Source: Copromyces sp. CBS 386.78 (Eukaryota; Ascomycota; Sordariomycetes; Sordariales; Sordariaceae). Taken from it: 64,000 nucleotides of DNA. This document shows, piece by piece, positions 14,000-25,800 of this stretch (positions within the stretch are counted from its first letter, which is position 1; each line of letters starts with the position of its first letter). Position numbers and translations under genes: made by a program. The notes beneath the pieces were generated by a model. It was given only the letters and a program-made list of their open reading frames with translations. It made no database searches and was not told the DNA's origin. The DNA lies in contig MU839111.1 in NCBI GenBank assembly GCA_030685235.1, forward strand, positions 343,997 to 407,996. The letters run 5' to 3'.

Positions 14000-16900
14000 T
14001 ACTTTTATTACTTATTATTATACTAACGAATATTTTAGCTTAACTACCGGATTTATACGGCGCCCGACCAGCGTCCTAAAATTTACCCGGTATAAGTTAT
14101 ATAAATAAATAAAACATTATTCAGGCTTTATTCACCCATTAATTTACCCTTAGGAATAGAAAGTTTATAATAGATAGAATAACCGTATTATTATTCTTTA
14201 CAACGAAGTTTACTATTGCTTTCCGGCCTTTAATAGTACTACTATTATCGCTTGCAATATAAATAAGCGCTTTATTAATACTCGACAATTACGTTATTAC
14301 TTTAAAATATACTATAATTAAAATTAGCTAATTAATTCGCTTTATAATAATATACTTAATATATTTATAATTTTAAAAGGAAAATATATATAGGCTTTAC
14401 CCCTACTTTTAATATATTTTAATTATTATTATATAGGATACTATAATTATTTTCCCTAAATTATCCTTACTAACCGGGAATATACCGAATAAAGGGTTCG
14501 TATTTTACGTAAATAGTTAAAAGAATATCCATTAATAATTGAATTCGCAAATAGTACAAATATAAGGGTAAAATTCTACCGCTTAATATTACTAAAATAA
14601 TATAATTATATAAAAGATATATACGAATTATATAATTAATTTATTAATACGAATAATCGTTAATATTATATATATAAGCTACAGATATAATTTCCGTTCG
14701 ACCTTAGTAAATTTAGATTAATTTAGATTTAGATTTAGAAAATAATATTTAAAAATTTAATAATAAAGATTCTAAACTCTTTTTCGGACGTCCGAATAAA
14801 TTGTCAAAATTCCAATCGGGTTCGAACTCTAAAGAAGATAGCTTATTATCGCTAATTTATATACTCTAAATTCTTACTTCCCTAACGTCTTATTTACTAC
14901 TAATCTTCGTTTTTCTAACTCTATAATAATATTTTATATATAACGGATAAAGGTAATAATAGAGCGCCGCTATTTTTAAATAAACTTCGACCCGTATATA
15001 GCATAATACTTAGGATAGGATCCGAAAATAACGGATACCTAGGCAAATAATATACCAATACTATAGAAATTACCTAAAACGAATAAGGTACTTTAAAAAC
15101 GATAGTAAATAATATACTTAAATTCGTTATAAACGCGCGTAGAGAATAAAACGGACTTGAAATATTAATAATTAATTCGTTTATACTTCGTAAAAGTATA
15201 TACAAAGAAAGAAATAAATTCAAAGAATTATAAACTAACCTATCTCTTCCATTACTAATAAAAAGGAATATAATAAATTAATACCCTAATAAATTTATAA
15301 AATAATTATATTTAATTAATATAAAATTTACTAGTCCGTAATAAAATAAAAAGTAAACGTTCTTATTTTCGAAAAATACGATTTATATAAACAATATCGG
15401 CGCAAAGGTCTTAAACCCTTCTTTCTTCTTTTTTATAAATAATAGTATTAATATATTTTAAATTGTCCTCATAAAAAGGATTTCCTCTCTAAAAATTATC
15501 GCGTTATTCACTTCTAGTCTCGTTAATTCTATAATTAAGTTAATAATAATAATAGTAAGTAAATAAGTAAGCGAGTAAGAATATACAATAAAGAAAGGAG
15601 TAATACAAGTATAAATAAGTAATAGCGGACGTAGATTGCCGAAATAATATATATTTTCCCGGGCTTATTTCTCCCTTTTTTTAAAAATAACACATTATTA
15701 ATATAATATTTATAAAACGCAAATAAAATCCTAATATACTCTGCTTAGTATCCTCCGTAACCTTCTTAAAAATCCGATAAATATTATATTAAAATCTTAT
15801 TTTTAATTTATTAATACTATTTTTATATTATAATTATATTAAATTTAAACTAGCTTTATTATAAACTTTTCCCGTCTTAAAATAAACCTAAATTTATCCT
15901 ATTAAAAGACGAATATATACCTTTACCCGCGCCTTTACCCGTTTCTTCGGTAGAGGACTCTAATTATACAAAAAAAAATTCTATATCTTCAAAAACCGTT
16001 TCATTTAACCTTTACTTACTAGCATCGTCGTTACCATAATTAATACAACTAGCTTAATTACTACCTTCACTATTATTAGCGAATATTAATTGGTTTTAAA
16101 ATTATATTTAAAATTCGAAATTCCTATTCTCTTTTCTCTAAAGCGTTAATACTTTTTCGAATTTCTTATTCTCGAATTCGAATAATCTTTCGCACTCTTT
16201 AACTTTCTCTTATTTATTTTTATCGTCTTTAGACATAATTTTTTCTTTATTTTTACGCCCTTTTTTACGCGGCGTAGGCAGGGCGTTAAATTAATCTTCT
16301 TCTAATATAATTTCTATAGTGAAATATAAATACAATTTCTTATAAGTATTAAAGGGTAACTTAATTATATATTAAATAAATTTTATTAATAAATTATTAA
16401 CATATTATTTATATATTACAACGTGGAGAATTAAATAAATTATAAATATTAGAGAAATAAATAGTATTTTCCATTTAATTTATAGCCTAATACCGTTTTC
16501 GGAAAAGTATTCAGGCAAGTATATTAGAGGATCCTATTCTAATAATATAAATTAAGAGAGTAGGTAAATATAAATTACTTAATAGATTTCCCGTATTAGG
16601 CCTTACATTAAGTTTACCGCAAATACAATTAAAATTATTTAATAAATTATCCGAATTTTCGGAATTAGAATTCGGGATAATAAAAAGGTTAATAAGGTCG
16701 GTACTACTATTAATTATATCCGTTAAAATTACTAAACGCTCAATTCCTATATTAAAATTACTATTTTCCTTTTTAATAACCGGCGTTATATATAAAAGTA
16801 AATAAATAATTATTAATTTTTACAATATTACTTTCCTCTTATTACGGCCTAATTTACGTACTAGTAGGGCGGGTACAACCCTCCCAATATCGTTATCTAT

Positions 16901-19900
16901 TAATTATATCCAATTATATTTCTACTATTAATAATAATATTATCGTTTAAACTAAATATATCGAATACTATTTAAGCGAATATAGTAGCGGAAGTATAAC
17001 CTTTCGTTAATATACTATCTATTTAATATAAAAATTAGTAAGCAAAGAATTTTAAAGAATAGAAAGTCGATATTTACGTAATAAAAATTATAAGTAAAAT
17101 TATATCTATCTTATAAGTTTAGGCAATTTTGTAACTAGCCTTTATAATTTAAGTATACACCAGAATACCCTATCGAACTTCCTAACTTATTTAGAAAATA
17201 TTCTCGTTATACCCAATTGCCTAAACAATATCCCTCTTATATTTAGCCCAATTCTATACCCTATTTATAAACTTTTAATCTCCCATAACGTACGCTTATT
17301 ATAAGGTTGATTAAAGGTTAGAAGGAAGTTAACCCGCTATTAATTAGTAATTATATAATTATTTATTTAATAATTTTTTAAAAATATTATCCTACTCGTT
17401 ATAATATAAAATATTAAAAAGAACATTAGCGTTTTACTAAATAATAGAATCCTTAGAAATACTTAAATTCGTTAGTAATTTAAAAAAGTATACTTTATAT
17501 TTAATAAATATATTATATAATTGCTATTTCTAATTTCGGTATTAGAAATTAGTATAGTACAAATAAATACCAAATATTATAACGAAATTAATAATATTTA
17601 AAGAAACGAAGCGGCGAATAAAATATATTACCGAATTACTACTAATTTATATTAAAAATAATTACCTTCCAACGAAAATTTTACTTATTCCCCTTTCTAT
17701 AAATATAAAATTATTTTTATAAGATATTATACTTTTTTTTAAAAAGTAAAAATAATTTAACGAATACTTTATAATAGAGAATAAATTATCGACAATTAAT
17801 ATAAATTCGGGTAAAGACATAGGCTAATACAGGTTAGCCAACGGGTTAATAAAATTTTAATCTAAAAATAATAAATATACTTAAATACAATATCCAACTT
17901 TTAAAAATATAAATAATTTCCAAAAACGGGTTACAGATATACTTAAATATTATATCTACTTCGAAATACTCTATTTACCGAAATTCTTTAAATTATTCCA
18001 GGAAAAAGCAAATAATAATTAGAGATTTACTATTCTAATAAAAATATTATATATATTAAATATTAATAAAGGTTAATAACTAATTAATAACGTATTTATA
18101 ATTTTTTAGTAAAATATTAAGAAATATTCGTAAAGGATTGGGAAAGGATTCGTAAAGGGTTAAGAAAAGGTTTATAAAAAATTATTAATAATCGGGGTAA
18201 ATATACCCAATCGGGACAATCTTATTCTCCTTTATACTATATTTCTAACCCCGCTTCGTTAAAATTATAAAGGAATTTAATTATATTAACCTTCTTAATT
18301 AACATTACAACCCAATTACTATTAGCGAATTTAATAGCAAATTCGTTTAAAGAGGAAATATCTTAAACCTTATAAAAAATTTCTATTTCGGAATAAATAT
18401 AGAATTTAATTATAAACGTTAATATACCTCTTAAAATTAATAGTAACTAATATATTAAGAATAAAAATTAAATTATTAATTATAAAAATATATTTTAAAA
18501 GGTCCTTCTATATAATTATAATAATTTTATCGGGTATAGGAGGATTATAATTATATTAATTATAAATAAGAAGAATAATATATAGGACCCTTTATTAATT
18601 CTCGGAAGTTAGAATTTTAAAGCAGATAGAATATAAATTTAGAGTAATATATATTAATTCTAAATCAAAAAAATAGTTTAAACGTAAATAAAATAAAGGG
18701 TTAGTAAAATATTATATAGGGCTAATTAAATATAAATTAAGGGTAAAATAAAATAGTATTATAAGAGAGAAAATATTAGAGAAATATACCGTAATAATAT
18801 TTTATCGCTTTATTTTAGAGAATGTCCATATAAAAATTATTTATCTCTATATTATATTTAAAATTCGTAGTAATTAGTACGCTTCCGTTAAAGTAAGTAC
18901 GTAGGGTAAGGCTAACCAAGTACTAAAATATATATATTTAGGTTATATTATTGTAAATAAAGATATATTTCAATTAATTAAGTTATATTTGCCATATAAA
19001 CCTTTAATAAATATACCGAAGGGTATATATTATATAACTACCTTCTTTACAATTAGCCTAATATAAAAATAATTAGTAATTGAAAAATATAAGAGGGATA
19101 AATAAATTTACTAACTTCATTAAAGCTACTAATTAATATTTATATAAACTTTCGTATATTTATTATTTATATACTACCCTTTAGAAGTTTAGGTTTTACT
19201 AATTGCGAACTATCTGGACAAATTATATAATTAACTATTATTTCAGGTCCTTATCCTTTACTAAATTCTTAACTATAAGTTTTTTACGTATTTTACACTA
19301 TAAATAAAGAATTTAATTAACAGGGTATTAGGCTTCAATTACCTACTTAAGACGAGGATTAAAACGAGAGCACGTTTTTACACCAATATAGAATTTCCTA
19401 ACTCACAAAAACGGTACTATACTAAAAGCTGGTATTTTAACGTAGGGGTATTCTTTCTCTTTATAATACGAAGCCTAATACTATATAACCTATTTATAAC
19501 CAGTTAATAAAAAACCGATAATTAGAAGTTAAAGATATAAAAAGATTTATTTAATTACATTATTTTTATACTTCTTTTTTATTATAATATTTAGTATAGT
19601 ATACATACACTATACTTATATTATATATTATATCCTTTAAATAGTTCGGAAATTCGTAGTAATATAAAATTTAATTAATAATAAATTAATAATACATATT
19701 TCCGGGGCTAGGCGAAGAAAAGGCGTTAATCTTAAATGGGATATCCTATTTAAAAATAGGAGCGATTTCTTCGGCTAGCAATTTTATAACTTCGAAATTA
19801 AAAGAATAATAATTAAACGTTTATAGAGATTGTTCGAAATTAATTTCGTTTTCCGCCACTATTATATCGATCGCTTTTATATTATTAAAGTCGATTCTAC

Positions 19901-19990
19901 TAATATTTAATTAGTATATACCCATAGGGGTATTCTAATTATTAGTAAATAACTCCGGGGGGATACTAATTAACTTATTTAAAAAGTAAT
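14000..19990 (-). pseudogene. Ghost coding sequence of an unidentified transposon (minus strand)
   Basis: Read on the minus strand, this stretch gives long peptide-like frames interrupted almost only by TAA/TAG. Examples are a charged Lys/Glu-rich segment with repeated KK/EK pairs at about 16,290-16,130 and a segment containing FNFEV and APIFK near 19,800-19,740. The density of plausible peptide on this strand, compared with the plus strand, suggests a RIP-killed protein-coding element several kb long. I cannot assign it to a transposase or reverse transcriptase family, and more than one element may be present. Confidence 0.35.
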
Positions 19991-20280
19991 TAATTAAATC
20001 GGAGTTAGGGTAAATAGAAAGAGGGGGTAATAAATATTACTTCTAATATTACTTATTATTTATAAAAATAAAGAAAAGAGAGATATTTTTAAATAAAAAT
20101 AGAAAAATTACGTAGTAAAAAAATAAAGAAGAGTATTTATTACCTATAAGAGTGAGGAAAAGAGAAATATTTCTAAATGAAAATAAAAAAATTACGTATT
20201 AAGAAAATTAAAAAGAGGATACTTTTTATATTAACCCTACTTTAATTTATAATATACTAAATTTAATTCTAATAAAGTAT

Positions 20281-20375
20281 TTGCATATACTTGAATAATA
20301 CTTTTCGAATATTTGAATAATACTTTTCAAATATTTAAATAATACTTTTCGAATATTTAATTAATACTTCGTATA
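20281..20375. repeat. ~22-bp tandem repeat (atacttttcgaatatttgaat unit)
   Basis: Four head-to-tail units of about 22 bp with the core tacttttcgaatattt. The first and last units are degenerate, and differences between units are mainly g/a and c/t. It lies just inside the right edge of RIP block 1. Confidence 0.8.
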
Positions 20376-20559
20376 GTATTGTACATACTTTATAACATAT
20401 TAAAATAAATTTTCATTTAATAATAATTAAACTATTTTTATATATTATTTAATATTTAAATATTACCTTACTTAATATAATTATAATATTGATAAGTAAT
20501 TCTTCGGACGTTAGTAAAAAGTTAATAACTATTTAATATCCTATTAATTATTAGCTACT

Positions 20560-20825
20560 TACTACTATAAAAGTTCGTAAAATTAGTAAATCGCCTACCC
20601 CTATACCGAAAGAGGGTAAGCGGTTTACTTTGTAGAATTACTAATTATTTATATATATAAATATAAGTAGGCGGTTTACTAATTTTACGAACTTTTATAA
20701 TATTTATTTTATAAAATTACTAATTATTTACATATATAAATATAGGTAGGCGGTTAACTAGTTTTACGAATTTTTATAGTATTCGTTTTATAAAATTATT
20801 AATTATTTACATATATAAATAGAAG
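20560..20825. repeat. 79-bp tandem repeat with a flanking inverted copy
   Basis: Units starting gcggttta/gcggttaa begin at about 20,620 (shortened, ~51 bp), 20,671 and 20,750, so the last two are spaced 79 bp apart. Each contains ttttataaaattactaatt followed by a tatataaatata tract. A segment at about 20,568-20,603 (ataaaagttcgtaaaatta.., then tcgcctaccc) is the inverted complement of the unit start at about 20,666-20,700, giving potential for a stem of more than 30 bp. Confidence 0.75.
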
Positions 20826-21060
20826 TATTTAATTTATTATAAACAAATAATTAATTATTTAGGCGTTAATAAGAGGTTAGGGATTACTTAATAACCTTTC
20901 GATTACTAATTATATATTTATTTTATAGAGTAAAGAATTATAAGTTATTTACGTTATATAGGTAGAAGTATATAGTTGGCTGCGAAAATGACGTTAATGT
21001 AAATATATAATAATGCGAGGTCGTTAAATATATTTTGTATTCTGTACGCTGACGTAGTGC

Positions 21061-22950
21061 TGTTTCGGGTTAGGGTTATACCTGAGTGAATATTGAGGGG
21101 GGGGGTCGCCTGGGCTAGACACCCAAAAGTGGCCGCTCAACCGCTACCGCTACCGCTACCGCTACCGCTAAGTACCGCTACCGCTCCATCTCCGCAAGAA
21201 TCTCCCCGCCCGGATACGACCCGACCGCTAACCACCCACGCTTTTCCACTACCAGTCCCAGGGCACTCCTGCCAATCTCCAACAACCCGCACCCGACAAG
21301 GGGAACAAGAAAGCCAAAGACCACCCAGACGACAAGACATCCACGACAACGGCACATCTCTACACCTGCAAGCACAACACACACGCACGAGACTGGAGTG
21401 ATAATCGTCCACCAGACACACGGCACTGGACACAAACAAGCAAGACATCCGACACCACTCGGAGACCATTTATCCGTCCTGGTAGAGTAAAACCTTCAAG
21501 GTACGTTACGACGGCACCTCAGCCAGCTCGAGCCCAGGTCCATCACCATCACCATTTCTGTCTCTAGCAGTACCGGCCACGGCTAGCACGCCCGACCAAG
21601 CACCACCACACACACCACGCACCCGTCACCCGTCACGCCTTGACCCTGCTGCCCTCCCACTTGTGCCCGTTTCCACCTTTCTGCTCTCCACTTCCATTCA
21701 GGTTCCATTCCATTGCTCGCGCCCCCAGCAATCCCACCTCGGCTTCCCTGCGCAACACCATCCGAACTCCGGCCTATTCATTCGCGATATACCATAATAC
21801 CTTGGCTGGCCAGCTAAACCATCTCCAGTACCTGTACGTACATCATTGCTGTCGGATACACCACGGCTGTGCGCGCAGTCCCATCCCCGTCCGCTATCTC
21901 GAACGACGCGTTTACGACCAACGAACGACGACTCCATCTGCTGCACCTTCGGGCCGCCCCCCGCCCCCTTCGAATCTCCTCGGGCACGCTCACCGATCGA
22001 TTGTTTCGTCGTCGCATGCGCTGCCCATCATTACGGTTGTCCGACCGAGACATGCGCCCTTGTCTGCTATCCCATATCAAGGTTGTCGATAGGAGGCTAG
22101 GATAGAGACAAGTTAGGAACTACAATCACTACGTCCCCTTTGACGGGCGGGCAAATGAGGAGGAAACCGGCTGGTGTTGGCGATCCACACACAACACCGC
22201 GATAGCGATCGAACCGCCGCCGCTTGATATTCTTGACTGTTGCTGCCGCACGCGCACGCGTTTCTCCCAGAACAGAGAGAGAGTCGCAAACACATTGATG
22301 ACTGGTTAGGTATGCCATTTCCCTGACTTCTTTCTGTCTTCTGGCGACGAATTGCGGTCGTTTGCTGCGTCTCTTGCGTCTGCTTTGTTTTTGTGTTCCA
22401 ATTGCCCCGCAAACCCAAAAGTTGAGGTTGGGATCAGTTGGACCCCAAGGGACCTCACCTCGCAAAGCTGCGATCCCACTTTGTCGCGTTAGCCATATCT
22501 CCATGTAGACAGACGGGTGCCCTGACGACTGCTTTCCCTTCTGTTGCTTTTCCTTTGCATGAGGAATGCCGCATGCTAATTGTGCGAATTGCCAGACCCT
22601 ATTGCAAACCAGAAACCCGGCTATTGTGAAGGTCGACCCGCCTTCCATCCCATCTTCGTCGCATGTTTGCATGGAATAACCTATTCATACAACCCCACGC
22701 ATCCCGCACAATACGAACCCTCTGCGACTTTCTGAACCCGAGTTGACGACCGAATCTTACCTACGCTTTACTCTACTTCGACTCAGTCTACAACTCTTTT
22801 TCACTTCGTCAACGAACGACAGCTACGAAATCCAACACGCAATATCTCTGCAATTCTCGATTGCCGCGCCTAATCTTCGAACCTTCCACAACGAGACGAG
22901 TAACACGACATACCCCGACTTGCGCTTCCCCGGAGTCCAATGTGCCAACG
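21061..22950. promoter_or_regulatory. Long promoter/leader region of the Arg/Glu-rich protein gene
   Basis: Composition switches abruptly to balanced DNA at about 21,060. A short telomere-like gggttagggtta lies at 21,066-21,079 on the boundary, and a ccgcta hexamer array follows at about 21,136-21,186. The region 21,600-22,090 is C/T-rich and open in several frames (the longest is 150 codons from 21,640). I read this as leader DNA, not a gene, because the frames lack any domain and lie directly upstream of a long gene. Frames on the minus strand at 22,097-22,672 are also unsupported. Spliced leader exons are possible. Confidence 0.45.
21136..21186. repeat. (CCGCTA)n hexanucleotide microsatellite
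   Basis: Head-to-tail ccgcta units interrupted once by an agta insertion. It lies within the leader/promoter region of the gene at 22,951. Confidence 0.9.
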
Positions 22951-25800
22951 ATGAAAAGAACGATGGAAGGAGCGGAAAAGAATGCAGACAAATTGGCTAA
23001 GCGTATATTACCACAACGTCCGCACCACCTTACTTTGTCCCTGACGGACAAGTACCCCGAGCCTGCTGGCTTCTGGTTTACCGGGAAGAGTCACCGTCTC
23101 CAATACACTACATTCCTCTCGGATTGCGATCGAGGCATCCTCATCACGCGGCCCTCGTATGACATTTGCGAGGAGCCCCCGAGCGCCCCAAGCGCTATGC
23201 CTCCAAAACCGGCTCTCCCTAACGGGGAGGCCAAGAAGAAACTCTCGTTGAAGGATTACCAGAAGTGGAGGAAGCAGTCACCCCAGGACCCTTCTGCTAC
23301 ACCAAAGGCCGATGCCAAGCCTGAGGCCAAGGGTGACACAAAAGTCAATGGCACAGTGGAACGAAGTGCACCGGTAAAGGAGAACGTCAAGCCTGATGAC
23401 GCCAAGGCAAAGACGAAGCCTGTGAGGACAGAGGAGAGAGAGCCAGAAAAGCCCCGTATCACGGTCAATGGAGACAGCGTGCGAAGCTCCCATACCCAAT
23501 CTCAGGTTGAGGTCGATGGTCGAAAACGGCCTGCAGATACCGAGCGCGACCAACACAAGCGGCCCAGGCCGGATACTAACCACGAGTCATCACGTCTTCC
23601 CCCGAAGCCGGAGGCACCACGAAATCGCCTGAGCGATAGAACCGACAAGGATGCCAGAAAGGAATCCCTACACCCGACGACCAATGGACAGGCGCGCACT
23701 GTCGCAGACAGGGAGCGTGATGTCAGCGCTTCTCCCAAGTCTACGATCCTAGTGAACGGTTCGAAGTCCTATAAGGAGAGCACGCCAGTCTCACCACGGA
23801 GGAAGCGAGATACAGCGTCAAAAGCACCTGTGCCAGCATTACTGTCGCCTCTGCACCCTTCCCTACTCGCAGGCGAGTCGGATAAGCCAAAATCGAAGAA
23901 GCCGGCAGAAAAGGCCCCGCCGAGGTCTCTGAAGATTGACAACTCGAAGAAGAAGTTTGAGATCCCGGCGCTCTTGTCTCCTACTTTGCCTGCGATTGTC
24001 GAGGAGGAGCTGGCACGCAAGTTCAAGATCACACCGTCCAAGGCTGAGTCTAGGGACATCAAGACCCAGCTACCAGATTCGCCTAGCATCGCGAGGAAGA
24101 CCAAGGTGAAGGCTGAGCCTATCGAGGAGGAAGACGAAGAGGAGGAGGAACCAGAACCTTCCTTGATCGTCACGTTGAAACTTAAAAAAGCGAATGCCAA
24201 GAGGGCAAAGGATCTCCTTAGCCTGCCTTCCAAGGCTGTGAAGGATGCGTTGAGGAAGGAGCGCACAGCTGCACGAGCAGAGGCTACTCCCCCACCTGCT
24301 CGAAAACGACCACGCGCCCCGGACGACACACCCGCAGAATCTGTTGCGGCAAAGCGACCCAAGACAGCAATTGGCGACACAGTCATCGCCAGACCAACAG
24401 GCATGACGACACCACTCAAACCCACCGCACCGGCCATGTCCCGGGTGCCATCAACTCAATCCCAGAACGCAACACCTGGGCCGCCTCCGACGAGACACAT
24501 CACACCCGGTATGGGCGAGCGCTCGTCGGTACCGCCTCTGCCGCCCCCATCAGCCGAGACTGCACCGTTCCGCGAGCGAGACGTCGAGTATCGCGCATAC
24601 GGAAGCAAACTGAAGCACCAGCGTGACGCAGTTGACGCACAGCTCCGCGACCCAGCCAAGCTCAAGAACCTTTCATCAGCCGCCGCGACTCTGGAGACAA
24701 AGCGCGCCATGGTCCTCCATATCGAAATGGTCATGGCCTACATGATCGCGTTTTATAACGGCAACCACGCTCGGATGATGGACCGCCGGGCGCCCGACTT
24801 TGCCACCTGGGAGTCTCTGGTCCCGCACTTCAGCGAGCTGAAGAAGCGCGTCTACAGCGTCCGGCCATTCCGGATCCTCACGACACAGCTGTTCGCCGTC
24901 ATGCTCGAGCACATCACCGCAACCTTTAGCCAGGCTGACCAGGCGACGGCCCCGGCGCTGCTTGCTAGGTGGCAAAAGCTGGAGCGCCTGAGACCCGAGG
25001 TCTGGCATGAACTTTATGGAGTGGCTGATTTCGTGGATGACAAGCGGGTGAAGATGACGGTTGGGCCGTGGACCAAGATCGAGGAGGCGGTGCTCAGCGC
25101 CATGGGCGTCATGAAGAGGTGGGCCGAGATTGAGGAGGTTAAGTGGACGCCTATGATCATGAAGCCCGAGATGGCGGCTGAGGCGAAGAAGGAGAAGGAC
25201 AAGGACTTGAAAGAAAAGGAGCATCACGGCCAACAACAGCCGAAGGAAAAGGAGAAGGATCATCAGCCGCAGCGGGATAGGGAGCGTGAGCGTGAGCGCG
25301 AACGCGAACGGGACCGGGATCGAGAGAGAGAACGTGACCGCGACCGAGATCGTGATAGGGACAGGGAACCGCAACATCATCGAGAACCGCACCGTGATCG
25401 CGAGAAGGAGCGCGACAGAGCCGACAGGGTGAGGGACATGAGCCGTGACCGGGTCCGCGACCGCGAGCGAGGTGATCGAGGAGGTGGCGAACGGGACCGA
25501 CCACCACCTAGAGAACGTGATCCCAGGGACATCGTCCGAGGCGGAGTCGGACATCCAGTCAAAGAGATTCGCGATCGCGACCGCGACAGGCTGTACAACG
25601 ACGGTAGATCCTCGGCCAGGGGCCGAGACAGAGAGAGGGAGAGGTCCAGGACGCGGGATAGGGATATGGGTATTGGTGGACATATGGGTGGTCGCGGCGA
25701 TCCGCCGCCAATGCGCTCGGTGGATTTGAGGTTACCGCTGCCGCCGCCTCCGCCGCATCACCATGGCTTACCGCCGCCGAGGACGAATGGGTATAGGTAG
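22951..25800 (+). CDS. Large charged protein, possibly Ebp1/ELL-associated type
   Basis: One open frame of 949 aa from the first ATG (22,951, with A at -3). A second good start at 23,197 (MPPKPALPNGE..) would give 867 aa and may be the true one, because the conserved-looking part begins there. Seen in order (949-aa numbering): KKKLSLKDYQKWRKQ near residue 95, a long low-complexity basic region, ALLSP repeats including a LLSPTLPAIVEEEL motif near 342, an acidic run near 405, a folded-looking helical region about 540-740 (LETKRAMVLHIEMVMAYMIAF, later WHELYGVADFVDD), then an Arg-Asp/Arg-Glu repeat tract about 745-925 and a Pro/His-rich end. The SLKDY and LSPTLP motifs plus the helical domain remind me of fungal Ebp1-like partners of the elongation factor ELL. 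This is recollection, not proof. The RD/RE tract suggests a nuclear RNA-linked role. Confidence 0.72.
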   Translation: MKRTMEGAEKNADKLAKRILPQRPHHLTLSLTDKYPEPAGFWFTGKSHRLQYTTFLSDCDRGILITRPSYDICEEPPSAPSAMPPKPALPNGEAKKKLSLKDYQKWRKQSPQDPSATPKADAKPEAKGDTKVNGTVERSAPVKENVKPDDAKAKTKPVRTEEREPEKPRITVNGDSVRSSHTQSQVEVDGRKRPADTERDQHKRPRPDTNHESSRLPPKPEAPRNRLSDRTDKDARKESLHPTTNGQARTVADRERDVSASPKSTILVNGSKSYKESTPVSPRRKRDTASKAPVPALLSPLHPSLLAGESDKPKSKKPAEKAPPRSLKIDNSKKKFEIPALLSPTLPAIVEEELARKFKITPSKAESRDIKTQLPDSPSIARKTKVKAEPIEEEDEEEEEPEPSLIVTLKLKKANAKRAKDLLSLPSKAVKDALRKERTAARAEATPPPARKRPRAPDDTPAESVAAKRPKTAIGDTVIARPTGMTTPLKPTAPAMSRVPSTQSQNATPGPPPTRHITPGMGERSSVPPLPPPSAETAPFRERDVEYRAYGSKLKHQRDAVDAQLRDPAKLKNLSSAAATLETKRAMVLHIEMVMAYMIAFYNGNHARMMDRRAPDFATWESLVPHFSELKKRVYSVRPFRILTTQLFAVMLEHITATFSQADQATAPALLARWQKLERLRPEVWHELYGVADFVDDKRVKMTVGPWTKIEEAVLSAMGVMKRWAEIEEVKWTPMIMKPEMAAEAKKEKDKDLKEKEHHGQQQPKEKEKDHQPQRDRERERERERERDRDRERERDRDRDRDRDREPQHHREPHRDREKERDRADRVRDMSRDRVRDRERGDRGGGERDRPPPRERDPRDIVRGGVGHPVKEIRDRDRDRLYNDGRSSARGRDRERERSRTRDRDMGIGGHMGGRGDPPPMRSVDLRLPLPPPPPHHHGLPPPRTNGYR

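Larger units (their letters stand above)
9891..21060. repeat. AT-rich RIP block 1 (unresolved transposon relics)
   Basis: About 11 kb of extremely AT-rich, TA-rich sequence with no intact gene. Stops occur every few codons in all frames, but many are TAA/TAG at positions where the remaining frame still reads as protein, as expected after RIP of transposons. Between 10,730 and 11,910 the plus strand keeps peptide-like stretches ending in a Lys/Ser-rich tail (about 11,790-11,910). Between about 14,000 and 19,990 the minus strand keeps long ghost reading frames (separate entry). Phrases built on aaagggtt/aacccttta recur at about 10,800-10,920, 12,060-12,110, 13,760-13,800 and 18,120-18,180. I found no LTR pair or TIR pair that closes any element here. 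Confidence 0.8.

Noticed and set aside
20281..20830. Short regular repeats considered as a CRISPR array
   Set aside because: Units are contiguous without unique spacers, AT-rich and degenerate; eukaryotic tandem repeats.
21640..22092. 150-codon plus-strand frame upstream of the gene at 22,951
   Set aside because: C/T-rich leader composition, overlapping open frames in other phases, and no recognisable domain or splice link.
24676..25683. 335-codon minus-strand frame inside the Arg/Glu-rich protein gene
   Set aside because: Low-complexity shadow of the RD/RE repeat tract; the plus strand has the coherent protein.
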